The notes below the pieces were generated by a model. It saw only the letters and a list, made by a program, of their open reading frames with translations, searched no databases and was not told the DNA's origin. This document shows positions 35,891 through 43,602 of a stretch of 43,977 bases of DNA, piece by piece; position 1 is the first letter of the stretch, and each line of letters starts with the position of its first letter. This DNA comes from Sphingobacteriaceae bacterium UBA6709 (GTDB lineage: Bacteria; Bacteroidota; Bacteroidia; Sphingobacteriales; Sphingobacteriaceae), in the NCBI GenBank assembly GCA_002454425.1, contig DKIV01000006.1, positions 1 through 43,977 on the forward strand, written 5' to 3'. The position numbers and the translations under genes were made by a program.

Positions 35891-38800
35891 CTAGAATGTT
35901 ACGTTTAAGCCCGCCAGAACAGAGCGTGTGGGTGGAGTTACCACGCCAATGGTAAGCGCTCTATTAGAGATGTTACCCGGATTAGAAACTCCCTGATTTC
36001 CCAAACCCGTAGGCTCCGGATCTACGCCGCCATGCTTAACATAGGGAGAAAACAGGATAAATGGATTTTGGGAAGACACATATACACGTAAATTCTTAGC
36101 CCCAACCTTATTAATCCATTTAGGCTTCACTGAATAACCCAGTGAGATAGTTCGCACCTTCAGGAAACTGGCGTCATAATAACCCAATACCGTTTGGGCA
36201 TCACTCGCTAACGGAGAAGTAATTAATCCTCCCGCCACATTTGGAGAAGGGAAGAAATTGGTTGGATTCGTTGGGGTCCAGTAATCTACCGCTAACTGAT
36301 TTCTCCGACCGTCATTGATCGTAGCATAACCACTTAATGGCTGGTGCACCTGACTAATTAATGTCCCGCCCCATCTTCCATACAGAACAAATGTGAAGTC
36401 AAAATCACCGTAAACAAAGCGGTTTGTAATACCTCCCTGTAATTTAGCCTGTCCGTCACCGATCACATATTTATCATTTGCATTGATAGCGCCATCCTGA
36501 TTATGATCTTCGAGCTTCAGTTGTCCGGGAACGAAACCATATTTTGCCGCTTCATTAACTTCATTCTGTTGCCATATACCTAATTTCTTATAGTCAAAAA
36601 TGGCAGTAAGCGGCTGTCCAACGAACAGCTGATTCGCTATTACCTGCGTAATAGAACCATTTAAACTTTCCAGCTTATTTCTATTGAAATAGAAGTTCAG
36701 GTCGGTGCTCCATCTAAATTTACGTGCCCGGATATTCTCGCTGGAGATGCTAAACTCCATCCCGCTGTTTTTTATGCCTCCAATATTGGTAACATAAGGT
36801 TCCGTAATTCCAGAGGTTGGAGGAAGCCCAACACCATACAACAGCTTAGTGGTTTTAGCGGTATAATATTCAACACTACCAGTAATCCGGCTACCAAAAA
36901 ATCCGAAATCCAATCCCACATTTGTTGTGCGGGTATATTCCCAATCCAGATTCTTATCTACGATACGGCTCACATAATAACCATTGGCCACGGTTGTTCC
37001 GTAGTTATAACGGATCTGCGGATTGCCGGGAACGCCCGCGTTAATATTAGACAGACCGCCCAATGTCTGATAAGCGGCAATCGCCTGATTGGCTGTTGTA
37101 CCGAAACCCGCACGTAATTTCAAGTTAGAAATAAACTTAAGCGGCTTCATAAACTCTTCGTTACTGATGGTCCAACCCGCCGAAACCGCAGGATATTGTT
37201 TGAACTTATTCCCCTCGGCAAGACGAGACGATCCATCTCTTCGTCCAGTTAAGGTAATCATGTACCGGTCGTCGTATACGTAGGTGGCACGTAACATCAT
37301 CTGCACCAACGAGGCGGTCCATTCGCCGCCCCCTAACACAGGAGGTAATTCGGAGGAGGCTTGACCCAAATTATAGAACTTCACAAAGTCAGCAGAGATT
37401 TTCTCCTTACGCACATTCGTATTATGGTACTGCTCACGTTCAAAGCCGAACAATCCGGTAACATTCAAACGATGCTTCTTATTAAAGACCTTTTCGTAGT
37501 ACAATAAATTATCGATGCTGTACTTGGTCTGCGTAGAGTTGTTCACCTGAGCTACGTTATGTGTTCCCGGGCGGAAATACGAATCTGTTCCCTGAAATAA
37601 GCCTCCTTCTTCCGACTGAAAATCCAAACCGACATTGACCCTGTATCTTAATCCGCTGGCAATATTTACCTGCGCATACAAACTATTAAATGACCGGAAA
37701 CGTCTAACCCTATCAATATAAGAATCAGGATTAGCATCCACTAATAGCGGATTATAGGTGGTGTTGAAATCATCCTGGTTACCCGCAGGCTTTATATTAA
37801 TGGAACCATCAGGATTGTAGGGAGACGACAAGGGACTAAGGGTAAGCAATGGAAACACATTCATTGGAGATTGCGAACCATGTGCCGTACTATAGTTATT
37901 CATGCTGTTCACGCCCAAACGAACATGTTTTCCAACGTTAAAATCCCCCGTAGCTCTCAGGGTCGCACGCTGATAATCTTGTCCCGGAAGTACGGCAGTT
38001 TGTTTAAAGAATCCGGACCCTACAGAGAACTGGCTTTTTTCGTTACCGCCTCCAACGGTTACGTTATTGTCTGAGATCATAGAGGTCTTGTACACCAGAT
38101 CCTGCCAGTCGGTATTCCTGCCGGAGGTAATACCCTGCTTCTCATCCAAGGTATAATCCTGATTAAAAACAGAATAGTCGCGCAGGGCACGATACTGGTC
38201 GGCATTATAAACCGGATATTTTCTAACCACATCCCCTAAACCATAATAGGAATTCAAGCTCACCTTGGTATCGCCCACTGCCCCTCTTTTTGTACTGATT
38301 AAAATCACCCCATTGGCACCCCGGGAACCATAAATAGCTGTAGCTGACGCGTCTTTCAACACATCCACAGAAGCAATATCATCGGGATTGATATCATTCA
38401 GGTTACCATTAAAAGGAATGTTATCCAATACAATTAAGGGATCGTTGCCTGCATTTATGGAGCGCTCTCCTCTGATACGAATTTGAGCTCCCGCTCCCGG
38501 CCGCGTACCAACGGACTGTACTTCCACACCGGAAAGTCTTCCTTGAAGCGCTTGTTGCATATTGGCAGCAGGAACTTCTTTTAATGTAGAGCCCGAGGCA
38601 GAAACAACAGATCCGGTTACATCTCTTTTACGTTGTGTACCGAATCCGATAACCACCACTTCATCCAGGGATTTAGTGTCGGAAGTCAATGCCACGACAA
38701 CGTTGGCACGACCGTTAATACTAATCTCCTGCGTAATAAAACCGACAGACGACACTTCCAGCTTTCCATTCGAAGGCGCTGAAAGTTGGAAATTTCCGTT

Positions 38801-39025
38801 CATGTCTGTGCTAACTCCAATTCGAGATCCCTTTAATTTTACGGATGCACTCGGAATAGGTTGTCCGTTAGATTCCAGCACGCGACCTCGCACCATCGCA
38901 TTTTGTGCATACAGCGAGGTGTTAAAACAGGTAAGGAGCGCAAAAACGGTGACGCAAAATATCACGCGGTACGTTGTTGCACTCCATCCGAATACCTTTT
39001 CGATTTTGTAAAATGTCATTCGCAT
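35891..39025 (-). CDS. susC: SusC/RagA TonB-linked outer-membrane receptor
   Basis: 1044 residues; a second ATG at codon 3 (39019) is possible. After a signal sequence ending LYAQN comes a carboxypeptidase-regulatory-like domain (VRGRVLESNGQPIPSASVKL to VVALTSDT), a TonB-box-type stretch (SLDEVVVIGFGTQRKRDVTG), the plug with QQALQGRLSGVEVQSVGTRP, QIRIRGERSINAGNDPLIVL and DVLKDASATAIYGSRGANGV, and the long barrel with GRRDGSSRLAEGNKFKQYPA and DFGFFGSRITGSVEYYTA. It ends with aromatic LAGLNVTF. It imports oligosaccharides with SusD using TonB energy. It is the first gene of the locus and is preceded by a 16-bp palindrome. The longer N-terminal lead before the hydrophobic core is common in the class. 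Confidence 0.97.
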   Translation of the reverse strand: MRMTFYKIEKVFGWSATTYRVIFCVTVFALLTCFNTSLYAQNAMVRGRVLESNGQPIPSASVKLKGSRIGVSTDMNGNFQLSAPSNGKLEVSSVGFITQEISINGRANVVVALTSDTKSLDEVVVIGFGTQRKRDVTGSVVSASGSTLKEVPAANMQQALQGRLSGVEVQSVGTRPGAGAQIRIRGERSINAGNDPLIVLDNIPFNGNLNDINPDDIASVDVLKDASATAIYGSRGANGVILISTKRGAVGDTKVSLNSYYGLGDVVRKYPVYNADQYRALRDYSVFNQDYTLDEKQGITSGRNTDWQDLVYKTSMISDNNVTVGGGNEKSQFSVGSGFFKQTAVLPGQDYQRATLRATGDFNVGKHVRLGVNSMNNYSTAHGSQSPMNVFPLLTLSPLSSPYNPDGSINIKPAGNQDDFNTTYNPLLVDANPDSYIDRVRRFRSFNSLYAQVNIASGLRYRVNVGLDFQSEEGGLFQGTDSYFRPGTHNVAQVNNSTQTKYSIDNLLYYEKVFNKKHRLNVTGLFGFEREQYHNTNVRKEKISADFVKFYNLGQASSELPPVLGGGEWTASLVQMMLRATYVYDDRYMITLTGRRDGSSRLAEGNKFKQYPAVSAGWTISNEEFMKPLKFISNLKLRAGFGTTANQAIAAYQTLGGLSNINAGVPGNPQIRYNYGTTVANGYYVSRIVDKNLDWEYTRTTNVGLDFGFFGSRITGSVEYYTAKTTKLLYGVGLPPTSGITEPYVTNIGGIKNSGMEFSISSENIRARKFRWSTDLNFYFNRNKLESLNGSITQVIANQLFVGQPLTAIFDYKKLGIWQQNEVNEAAKYGFVPGQLKLEDHNQDGAINANDKYVIGDGQAKLQGGITNRFVYGDFDFTFVLYGRWGGTLISQVHQPLSGYATINDGRRNQLAVDYWTPTNPTNFFPSPNVAGGLITSPLASDAQTVLGYYDASFLKVRTISLGYSVKPKWINKVGAKNLRVYVSSQNPFILFSPYVKHGGVDPEPTGLGNQGVSNPGNISNRALTIGVVTPPTRSVLAGLNVTF

Positions 39026-39116
39026 AAGCTTCTTGGTTAACTTTGATTAAAAATGATAGGCGAAAATTGATTTTTTTGGCTTATACTCAGGCTTATAACT
39101 GCCTTAGTTTTCAATA

Positions 39117-39148
39117 CTAAAGTAAAAAGTATATTGAACTAATGCAAA
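39117..39148 (-). promoter_or_regulatory. Candidate susC promoter
   Basis: On the minus strand TTTG (39148-39145, inside the palindrome) is followed after 20 bp by TACTTTAG (39124-39117), one mismatch from TAnnTTTG. The leader to the susC ATG would be about 85 nt. The -33 element would lie within the palindromic operator. Confidence 0.35.
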
Positions 39149-39157
39149 CGTTTGCAT
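39142..39157. promoter_or_regulatory. 16-bp perfect palindrome, LacI-type operator candidate
   Basis: ATGCAAACGTTTGCAT is its own reverse complement and has the central CG and flanking symmetry typical of LacI-family operators. It lies 117 bp upstream of susC and overlaps the proposed -33 element, a position suited to repression relieved by a sugar. No LacI, AraC or hybrid two-component regulator is encoded in the window, so the factor would be elsewhere. Confidence 0.6.
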
Positions 39158-39375
39158 GGATTTTTTTTTCAATAAAAACAAGGTGAAATATATCCGCCTT
39201 TACGCTGTTAATGAGATCGGTAAACCTGGCATAGGACAGGTAGGCAGCCCATACCTTAAAACGAGTATTTTTTGCTTTGTAATCGTTCTCCCCGACAATG
39301 GTCATTATCCTGATTTCGGGAGAAACACGAATCATTTATTACAGCTATATAATAAGGTATAAAAAGAATGACCTG

Positions 39376-39684
39376 ATGAATGTGTATTCAGCTGCCTCGA
39401 TTTCCGAATTCAAGCCCTTCGGGCTGAACCCCGAGTGCCGACCTAATGATAAAGAAAGGAAAAAGGTCGATGATGCTATCGTTATAGATGGCAAGCCGCG
39501 TGCTCTAATAGACCGCAAGCATTCCACAGAGAAACTCGGCCCTCAAAACGCCCAACTGCTCCGATATTTCCATGTCTCAGACGCAAGTTCGCCCTCCTAT
39601 CTTCTTGTAGGAGATGAGGGAGACAAGTATCCATGTCAGGAAATTCCCGAGTATGAACAAAGATGCTATGCTACAGGTCGCTAA
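39376..39684 (+). pseudogene. HsdR N-terminal-like nuclease fragment, decayed
   Basis: A plus-strand frame reads MNVYSAASISEFKPFGLNPE, then KERKKVDDAIVIDGKPRALI, DRKHSTEKLGPQNAQLLRYF and HVSDA. This follows the HSDR_N-type nuclease domain (type I restriction R-subunit-like small proteins), which usually reads VxNPxEVxPEF, KKGEKVDYAIxxDGKPxILI, ECKHxxENLxxHxxQLxRYF, HVT-A. The PD-(D/E)xK motif is altered to LIDRKH. The expected continuation FAILTNGxxYxFYTD is lost; a neighbouring frame offers FALLSS, and EIPEYEQ reappears in the original frame, indicating frameshifts. The N-terminal helices are missing. It is most likely a dead fragment of a defence-type or stand-alone nuclease gene. Confidence is limited because the similarity was judged from memory. 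Confidence 0.5.
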
Positions 39685-39715
39685 TCCGGTTCGTCCGCCA
39701 AATCCTATCGATGCC

Positions 39716-39787
39716 GATTATTATAATTTTGGTACGGTCGATTATTATAATTTTGATACAGCCGATTTCTATGGTCTAAGTACTATA
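39716..39787 (+). repeat. Three 24-bp tandem repeats, coding-like
   Basis: Units 39716-39739 and 39740-39763 share 20 of 24 bases; a third, weaker unit follows at 39764-39787. In the plus frame open from 39614 to 39955 they encode DYYNFGTV, DYYNFDTA and DFYGLSTI. The pattern keeps the codon phase, so it probably arose inside a gene that is now decayed. Confidence 0.6.
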
Positions 39788-39806
39788 CCAGCATTCTGCG
39801 AGCATG

Positions 39807-40304
39807 TCAGCGGAGCCCAGCATCTTGCTTTACGCAAAATGCGGATAGCAGCAGCGCTACACGTTCTACGGTTTTTACCACGATTTGCGGATGACTGCCC
39901 TCTAATTGCAGCCGCTCCGAGAACCACGGCGCTCCATGGAGCAGCGCGCAGATGAACATCGTACCTACCGGCTTCTCGGGAGTTTCACTTCCCCCGGGAC
40001 AGGGTAGTCCGGTGATACCAATATGAATATCTGCAACAATGATTTTCCGGAGGCCCCGCGCGATAGCTTCGGTGATCTCCATGGATTCCGGAGTGTATTC
40101 CTCAATCAACTGTTCAGGTACGCCCAGCAAACGTGTTTTCATCGATGCGTCGTAGCATACCAAACCACCTTTCAAAAATTTGCCTGCGTCACAGGCAAGG
40201 GAGAATTCCGCCGACGCCCGTCCCGCCGTCGCGCTTTCCGCAAAGGCAAGGGTCAGTTTATTTTCGATCAGTAACCTGGCGGCCTCTTCGATTTCGTTCA
40301 TCAT
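39807..40304 (-). CDS. CinA C-terminal family protein (PncC-like)
   Basis: 165 residues, the size of stand-alone CinA C-terminal proteins, which are nicotinamide-nucleotide amidohydrolases in the pyridine nucleotide salvage cycle (NMN to nicotinate mononucleotide plus ammonia). Seen here: KLTLAFAESATAGRASAEFS, where the catalytic Ser of AES is kept but the usual CTGG becomes ATAG; then FLKGGLVCYDASMKTRLLGV; IGITGLPCPGGSETPEKPVG; and a terminal helix. A second ATG one codon later is equivalent. It stands alone, convergent with the decayed nuclease region and divergent from the oxidoreductase. Activity is plausible but the altered loop deserves a check. Confidence 0.88.
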   Translation of the reverse strand: MMNEIEEAARLLIENKLTLAFAESATAGRASAEFSLACDAGKFLKGGLVCYDASMKTRLLGVPEQLIEEYTPESMEITEAIARGLRKIIVADIHIGITGLPCPGGSETPEKPVGTMFICALLHGAPWFSERLQLEGSHPQIVVKTVERVALLLSAFCVKQDAGLR

Positions 40305-40443
40305 TCGTATTGCTCACTATTCCAAGATTACTCAGATAACAAGGATGCATTCGAATTGGTTTTACGTTTGTATTTCCGGGAATTATTGAAAAAACTTTTT
40401 CCGTCCACGTTGTTTCATTTATAAATCTTTGAAAACTAAAACC

Positions 40444-40545
40444 ATGGCAACACACAACAACGGATCTTATCGAAAGGGCCTGCGCATAAATGATTCTCAG
40501 AGGAGTTATGTTGAAAGGATAGATAACCAGGGTACGAGATTGTGA
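40444..40545 (+). CDS. Possible 33-residue small protein
   Basis: A short frame begins ATG at 40444 and ends TGA at 40543-40545; it encodes MATHNNGSYRKGLRINDSQR plus 13 more polar residues ending NQGTRL. It is basic and without hydrophobic segments. The start has an A-rich leader (AAAACTAAAACC), as real genes here do. It is in the same frame as the oxidoreductase gene downstream, separated from it by this stop. The start vaguely resembles KGG-repeat stress peptides, but the KGG motif itself is absent. It may be only an open leader segment of the structured region at 40527-40582. Confidence 0.25.
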   Translation: MATHNNGSYRKGLRINDSQRSYVERIDNQGTRL

Positions 40546-40582
40546 CGCCTGAGGTCAACAGCAACCCTGGAAGATAGCGTCA
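40527..40582 (+). ncRNA. Crossing inverted repeats, pseudoknot candidate
   Basis: CCAGGGT (40527-40533) pairs perfectly with ACCCTGG (40564-40570), and TGACGC (40543-40548) with GCGTCA (40577-40582). The two pairings interlock (A-B-A'-B'), the topology of a pseudoknot, about 85 nt before the ATG of the FAD-Rieske gene. No known riboswitch was recognised. It may be a leader RNA element or coincidence. Confidence 0.3.
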
Positions 40583-40665
40583 GTTCCTTTCTATATGAAG
40601 TCTTGTTGTTGCCGGTTTTTATTTCAGGGCTTATACAAATTCAAATCGAACAAGCTCATCATGCT

Positions 40666-42204
40666 ATGAAAAACACGAAAGAAATTAACCCCAGGGACAG
40701 CTACACGCAAAGTCCCTGGCAGAGCACGCTTACCGCGATTTCGTCGACCCGGCCGGAGGCAGAGGTCAACGATGAATTCGATGTGATCGTGGTTGGTGCC
40801 GGCATCACCGGGATCACTACAGCCTTGTTATTGCAAAAGGCCGGAAAGAACTGCCTGGTGCTGGAGGCCGGAAAGGTAGGCTTTGGGACTACGGGCGGTA
40901 CAAGCGCGCATCTGAACACATTTTTCGATGCCACTTACCCTGAGATAGAAAGTGACTTTGGCGCGCAAGCTGCCAAACAGGTGGCAGATTCGGGAAAGGA
41001 CGCTATGGCAATTATCGCTGAATTGGTCAGGGAGTATGGCGTTGACTGCGACCTGGAATATAAGGATGGCTACCTCTTTTCTGAAAATGAAAAAGAAACC
41101 GAGCAGCTCAGGGAAATATTAGCGGCTTCCCTACGGGCGGGTATTGCGGTCGCCGAGGCGGAAACTAATGAGCTGCCTGTACCTTTTGACATGGCCATCC
41201 GCTTTGCGCAGCAAGGGCAGTTTCATCCTTTGAAATACGTCGGCGCTTTGGCCGAGGCCTTAGTCAGTTTAGGCGGCACCATCAGGGAGGACAGTTTTGT
41301 TAGCGCCCACAACGTCGTCGATGGTCTGATGGAGGTAATATGCGCCGAGCGTACTTTCAGCGCCAAACATCTGGTGTATGCCACGCATATTCCGCCGGGG
41401 ATCACAGCCTTCAGTTTTCGTTGTGCGCCTTACCGTAGTTATGTCCTGGCAGCCAAACTTAAAAATGGCAATTACCCCGACGCACTCGTCTATGACATGC
41501 AGGAACCTTATCATTACTTCAGATCGCATGTTATTGATGGAGAGCAACTGCTGATCATCGGTGGTGAGGACCATAAAACAGGGCATGATGACCCAGAAGG
41601 GGCCTTTGCCAGGCTCGAAGAATACGCGCGTAAATATTACAATATTGAATCGATAGTATATAAGTGGTCCTCCCAGTATTACATCCCGGTTGATGGGTTA
41701 CCATATATAGGGCGCCTGGCCGCGTCGCAGGAAAACACTTATATCGCAACGGGATTCAACGGCAATGGAATGATATTCGGGACTTTAGCGGGAAAGATCA
41801 TCGCGGACCAGATACAAGGAATTGACAACCAGTATGCCGATCTGTACACCCCTTCGCGACTGAAACCTGTGGCAGGTTTCTCTGAATTTGTCAAAGAAAA
41901 CACGGATGTAGCCTGGCACTTTATTGCCGATCGTTTTGGAGCTGAGGAATTGAAAAAATTATCCGAGCTAAAAAGAGGTGAGGGAAAAATAGCGGAGTTT
42001 AAGGGTGAGAAACTCGCCATTTACAAAGACCTGCAAGGTAAGGTAACGGCGCTAAGTCCCGTCTGCCCGCATGCCGGATGTATCGTAAATTTCAATATGG
42101 CCGAACAGAGCTGGGATTGCCCATGTCACGGAGGGCGGTTTGATATCTCTGGAAAGGTCATTTGCGGCCCGCCCAGGGAAGACCTGACGCGGATTACTAT
42201 TTAA
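40666..42204 (+). CDS. FAD-dependent oxidoreductase with C-terminal Rieske domain
   Basis: 512 residues from the ATG at 40666 (MKNTKEINPRDSYTQSPWQS); the frame extends to 40603 with a TTG-type start and no similarity. The N-terminal DAO-type domain shows the FAD motif VIVVGAGITGITTALLLQ, GGTSAHLNT and a C-terminal FAD contact GLPYIGRL with YIATGFNGNGMIFG. The last 90 residues are a Rieske [2Fe-2S] domain: first ligands in CPHAGC, second in CPCHGGRFDISG. This DAO-Rieske fusion (YhfW-like) is common in bacteria, but its substrate is unknown. It is cytoplasmic (no signal peptide). A structured leader lies upstream. Confidence 0.93.
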   Translation: MKNTKEINPRDSYTQSPWQSTLTAISSTRPEAEVNDEFDVIVVGAGITGITTALLLQKAGKNCLVLEAGKVGFGTTGGTSAHLNTFFDATYPEIESDFGAQAAKQVADSGKDAMAIIAELVREYGVDCDLEYKDGYLFSENEKETEQLREILAASLRAGIAVAEAETNELPVPFDMAIRFAQQGQFHPLKYVGALAEALVSLGGTIREDSFVSAHNVVDGLMEVICAERTFSAKHLVYATHIPPGITAFSFRCAPYRSYVLAAKLKNGNYPDALVYDMQEPYHYFRSHVIDGEQLLIIGGEDHKTGHDDPEGAFARLEEYARKYYNIESIVYKWSSQYYIPVDGLPYIGRLAASQENTYIATGFNGNGMIFGTLAGKIIADQIQGIDNQYADLYTPSRLKPVAGFSEFVKENTDVAWHFIADRFGAEELKKLSELKRGEGKIAEFKGEKLAIYKDLQGKVTALSPVCPHAGCIVNFNMAEQSWDCPCHGGRFDISGKVICGPPREDLTRITI

Positions 42205-42286
42205 CCTCCTTTTCCGGTTTCCATGTCCATCCCCCGGTTTGGATTCCGGAGATTCTTTTTGCCGCCGATAAATAGTTAAAAAGCAA

Positions 42287-42562
42287 TTGAAAATACTGAA
42301 AGAAATTCACTTTGCCGGTTTTAAGGTCTTTCAGCTCCTGCGGGATCAAACGATCCATAATTTAATTGCTGAGCAGGTAAAGGATGAAGTACAAATAACG
42401 GAGATGAGGCAGGAAAAAGCCCGCGTTGATGCCGAGACTGATAAGATTAAAACCACGGGCTTAACAAAGGAAGCATTACAACAGCAGTGGATCGAGGCTA
42501 TCAGGAACAGCAGAAATCGGATCATCATTACTGACGGCCGTACACCGATCATGGTTCAATAA
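42287..42562 (+). CDS. Small protein resembling an SPFH/prohibitin tail
   Basis: The frame from TTG 42287 encodes 91 residues; no ATG is available at its start, and an in-frame stop (42269-42271) closes it upstream. The sequence has a coiled-coil-like middle (EQVKDEVQITEMRQEKARVD, then AETDKIKTTGLTKEALQQQW) and ends IEAIRNSRNRIIITDGRTPI. The alanine/glutamate coiled coil followed by a short beta end resembles the tail of SPFH/band-7 proteins, without the SPFH domain. It may be a genuine small protein or the relic of a longer gene. It follows the oxidoreductase gene by 82 bp and is followed by a terminator. Confidence 0.45.
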   Translation: MKILKEIHFAGFKVFQLLRDQTIHNLIAEQVKDEVQITEMRQEKARVDAETDKIKTTGLTKEALQQQWIEAIRNSRNRIIITDGRTPIMVQ

Positions 42563-42578
42563 GCGAATTTCGAAGCCT

Positions 42579-42614
42579 TAAAAGCTTACTCCAACCCCAA
42601 GCAAGCTTTTATTT
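42579..42614 (+). terminator. Terminator after the small SPFH-tail-like gene
   Basis: TAAAAGCTT (42579-42587) pairs perfectly with AAGCTTTTA (42603-42611) across a 15-nt loop, followed by TTT. The AT-rich 9-bp stem is 17 bp after the stop codon. It may act in both directions. Confidence 0.55.
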
Positions 42615-42948
42615 AGCCCTTACCCCTTATCTCCTGCGGACCCTTCCTATTGGTAGCTGAGCTCCGTTACTCCCCCCGTTCCCGGAATCCTTTTCACAGC
42701 ATCCTTGCAGACTTAATTGAAAATCCCTCCGCCCTCTTGACGCCCTATCTGCCTTCTTGAGACCCCTAATTCCTGCCCCTCGAAGCTTAAGCATCATTAA
42801 TCGAAATACCCCTCTGAGAATAGCCTGTGCGAAAATCTTCTCCATCGGGCATCCGAATAAATTACATAACAAGAGGCTGCTCATTTTATCAATGATACAG
42901 CCTCTCTACTCCCACACCTCACATGCCGCAGCACGTGAAATCAAAGGC
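42615..42948. other. Gene-free stretch with pyrimidine-rich top strand
   Basis: No convincing gene is seen on either strand. The top strand is notably rich in C and T runs (for example around 42670-42680 and 42760-42785), which open an arginine-rich frame on the minus strand that I do not believe. The distal end carries the hairpin that probably ends the DUF6266 transcript. Confidence 0.6.
42872..42905 (-). terminator. Hairpin downstream of DUF6266 gene
   Basis: AGAGGCTG (42872-42879) pairs perfectly with CAGCCTCT (42898-42905), 8 bp with an 18-nt loop, 43 bp after the DUF6266 stop codon on the minus strand. The following bases are TTGTTATG, a weak T tract. Confidence 0.5.
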
Positions 42949-43602
42949 TTAGATGTTCACATTTCCGATATACATCGTAGCGGAAGTGCTCACACTCTCA
43001 GGAGAGATGAAGAAGAGATAGCCGTGCAAGGTTTCGCCGACGAAGCTCGCGGGGATGTCGAAGACCACCTTTTCGTCGAGCCAGGTCTTTTCGCCGCCGC
43101 TTACCAGCGTCAGGCCGCGTTGCTCATTGATGAGGAACACGTAGGCCTTCAGCTTAGCGCGTTTTTCGGCAGTAAGGTCGCCGGTGCTCTGCTTCGTGTT
43201 CCATGACACCGTCACCTCGCGCTCGCCAGAAAGTTCCATGCTGGCGGCATCAGTATTCGAAAGACCACCCGTGCTGAGCTCCAGCTTGCTGAAGTCGAAG
43301 TTCAGATCCGGATATTCGCCAACGAGGGCCTGTTTGAGGTTCCTGCCCATCGCGTAGTTTACGCCGGTGCAAGTGCGCAGTCCCGTCGTGCGGAAGCCGA
43401 CCTCCAGGCTACGCTTGATCTTGCCAAGCACATTGATCATCTTGAGGAAGCGCTCCCTGGTCTGGATCTGCTCGGGTGTTGCCGCCTTGTTACTCTTGTT
43501 CATCAATCCCTTGATGTAGTCGATGCCGCGCCATCTGGCGCCGATTACGCTACCGGCTTTACCTGCGAAGCCGCCGTTAGCACCCTTGATAATACGTCCC
43601 AT
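42949..43602 (-). CDS. DUF6266 family protein
   Basis: 217 residues, without signal peptide or membrane segment. The N-terminus MGRIIKGANGGFAGKAGSVI, followed by GARWRGIDYIKGL, is the hallmark of the DUF6266 family, abundant and often multicopy in Sphingobacteriales. The middle has RERFLKMINVLGKIKRSLEV, then NYAMGRNLKQALVG. The C-terminal half is predicted beta-rich: VTVSWNTKQSTGD, KAYVFLINEQRGL and GYLFFISPESVSTSATMYIG. The function is unknown; the Gly-rich basic N-terminus followed by beta domains recalls structural or surface-layer-like proteins, which is only an impression. GC content appears higher than in the neighbouring intergenic DNA. It stands alone with its own leader and terminator. 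Confidence 0.88.
   Translation of the reverse strand: MGRIIKGANGGFAGKAGSVIGARWRGIDYIKGLMNKSNKAATPEQIQTRERFLKMINVLGKIKRSLEVGFRTTGLRTCTGVNYAMGRNLKQALVGEYPDLNFDFSKLELSTGGLSNTDAASMELSGEREVTVSWNTKQSTGDLTAEKRAKLKAYVFLINEQRGLTLVSGGEKTWLDEKVVFDIPASFVGETLHGYLFFISPESVSTSATMYIGNVNI

Noticed and set aside
39117..39335. 72-codon minus-strand ORF upstream of susC
   Set aside because: It overlaps the palindrome and the proposed promoter, has no recognisable similarity, and would leave no room for susC control.
39716..39787. Tandem 24-bp repeats considered as a CRISPR remnant
   Set aside because: The units are directly adjacent without spacers and keep a coding phase; no cas genes are present.
40551..40600. 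GCAACC followed by a GTCAGTTCC-like segment, faintly like a SAM riboswitch core
   Set aside because: The conserved surrounding helices and the GGTGCTAATTCC block are absent, and the downstream gene is not a methionine gene.
40444..42204. The 33-codon ORF and the FAD-Rieske gene are in one frame separated by a TGA, suggesting readthrough or selenocysteine
   Set aside because: The sequence between the TGA and the ATG at 40666 has no similarity to the family, the enzyme has a complete N-terminus without it, and no selenocysteine machinery is visible in the window.
42627..42884. 85-codon Arg/Gly-rich minus-strand ORF
   Set aside because: Composition follows from the pyrimidine-rich top strand; it has no family resemblance, and the hairpin at 42872-42905 covers its start.
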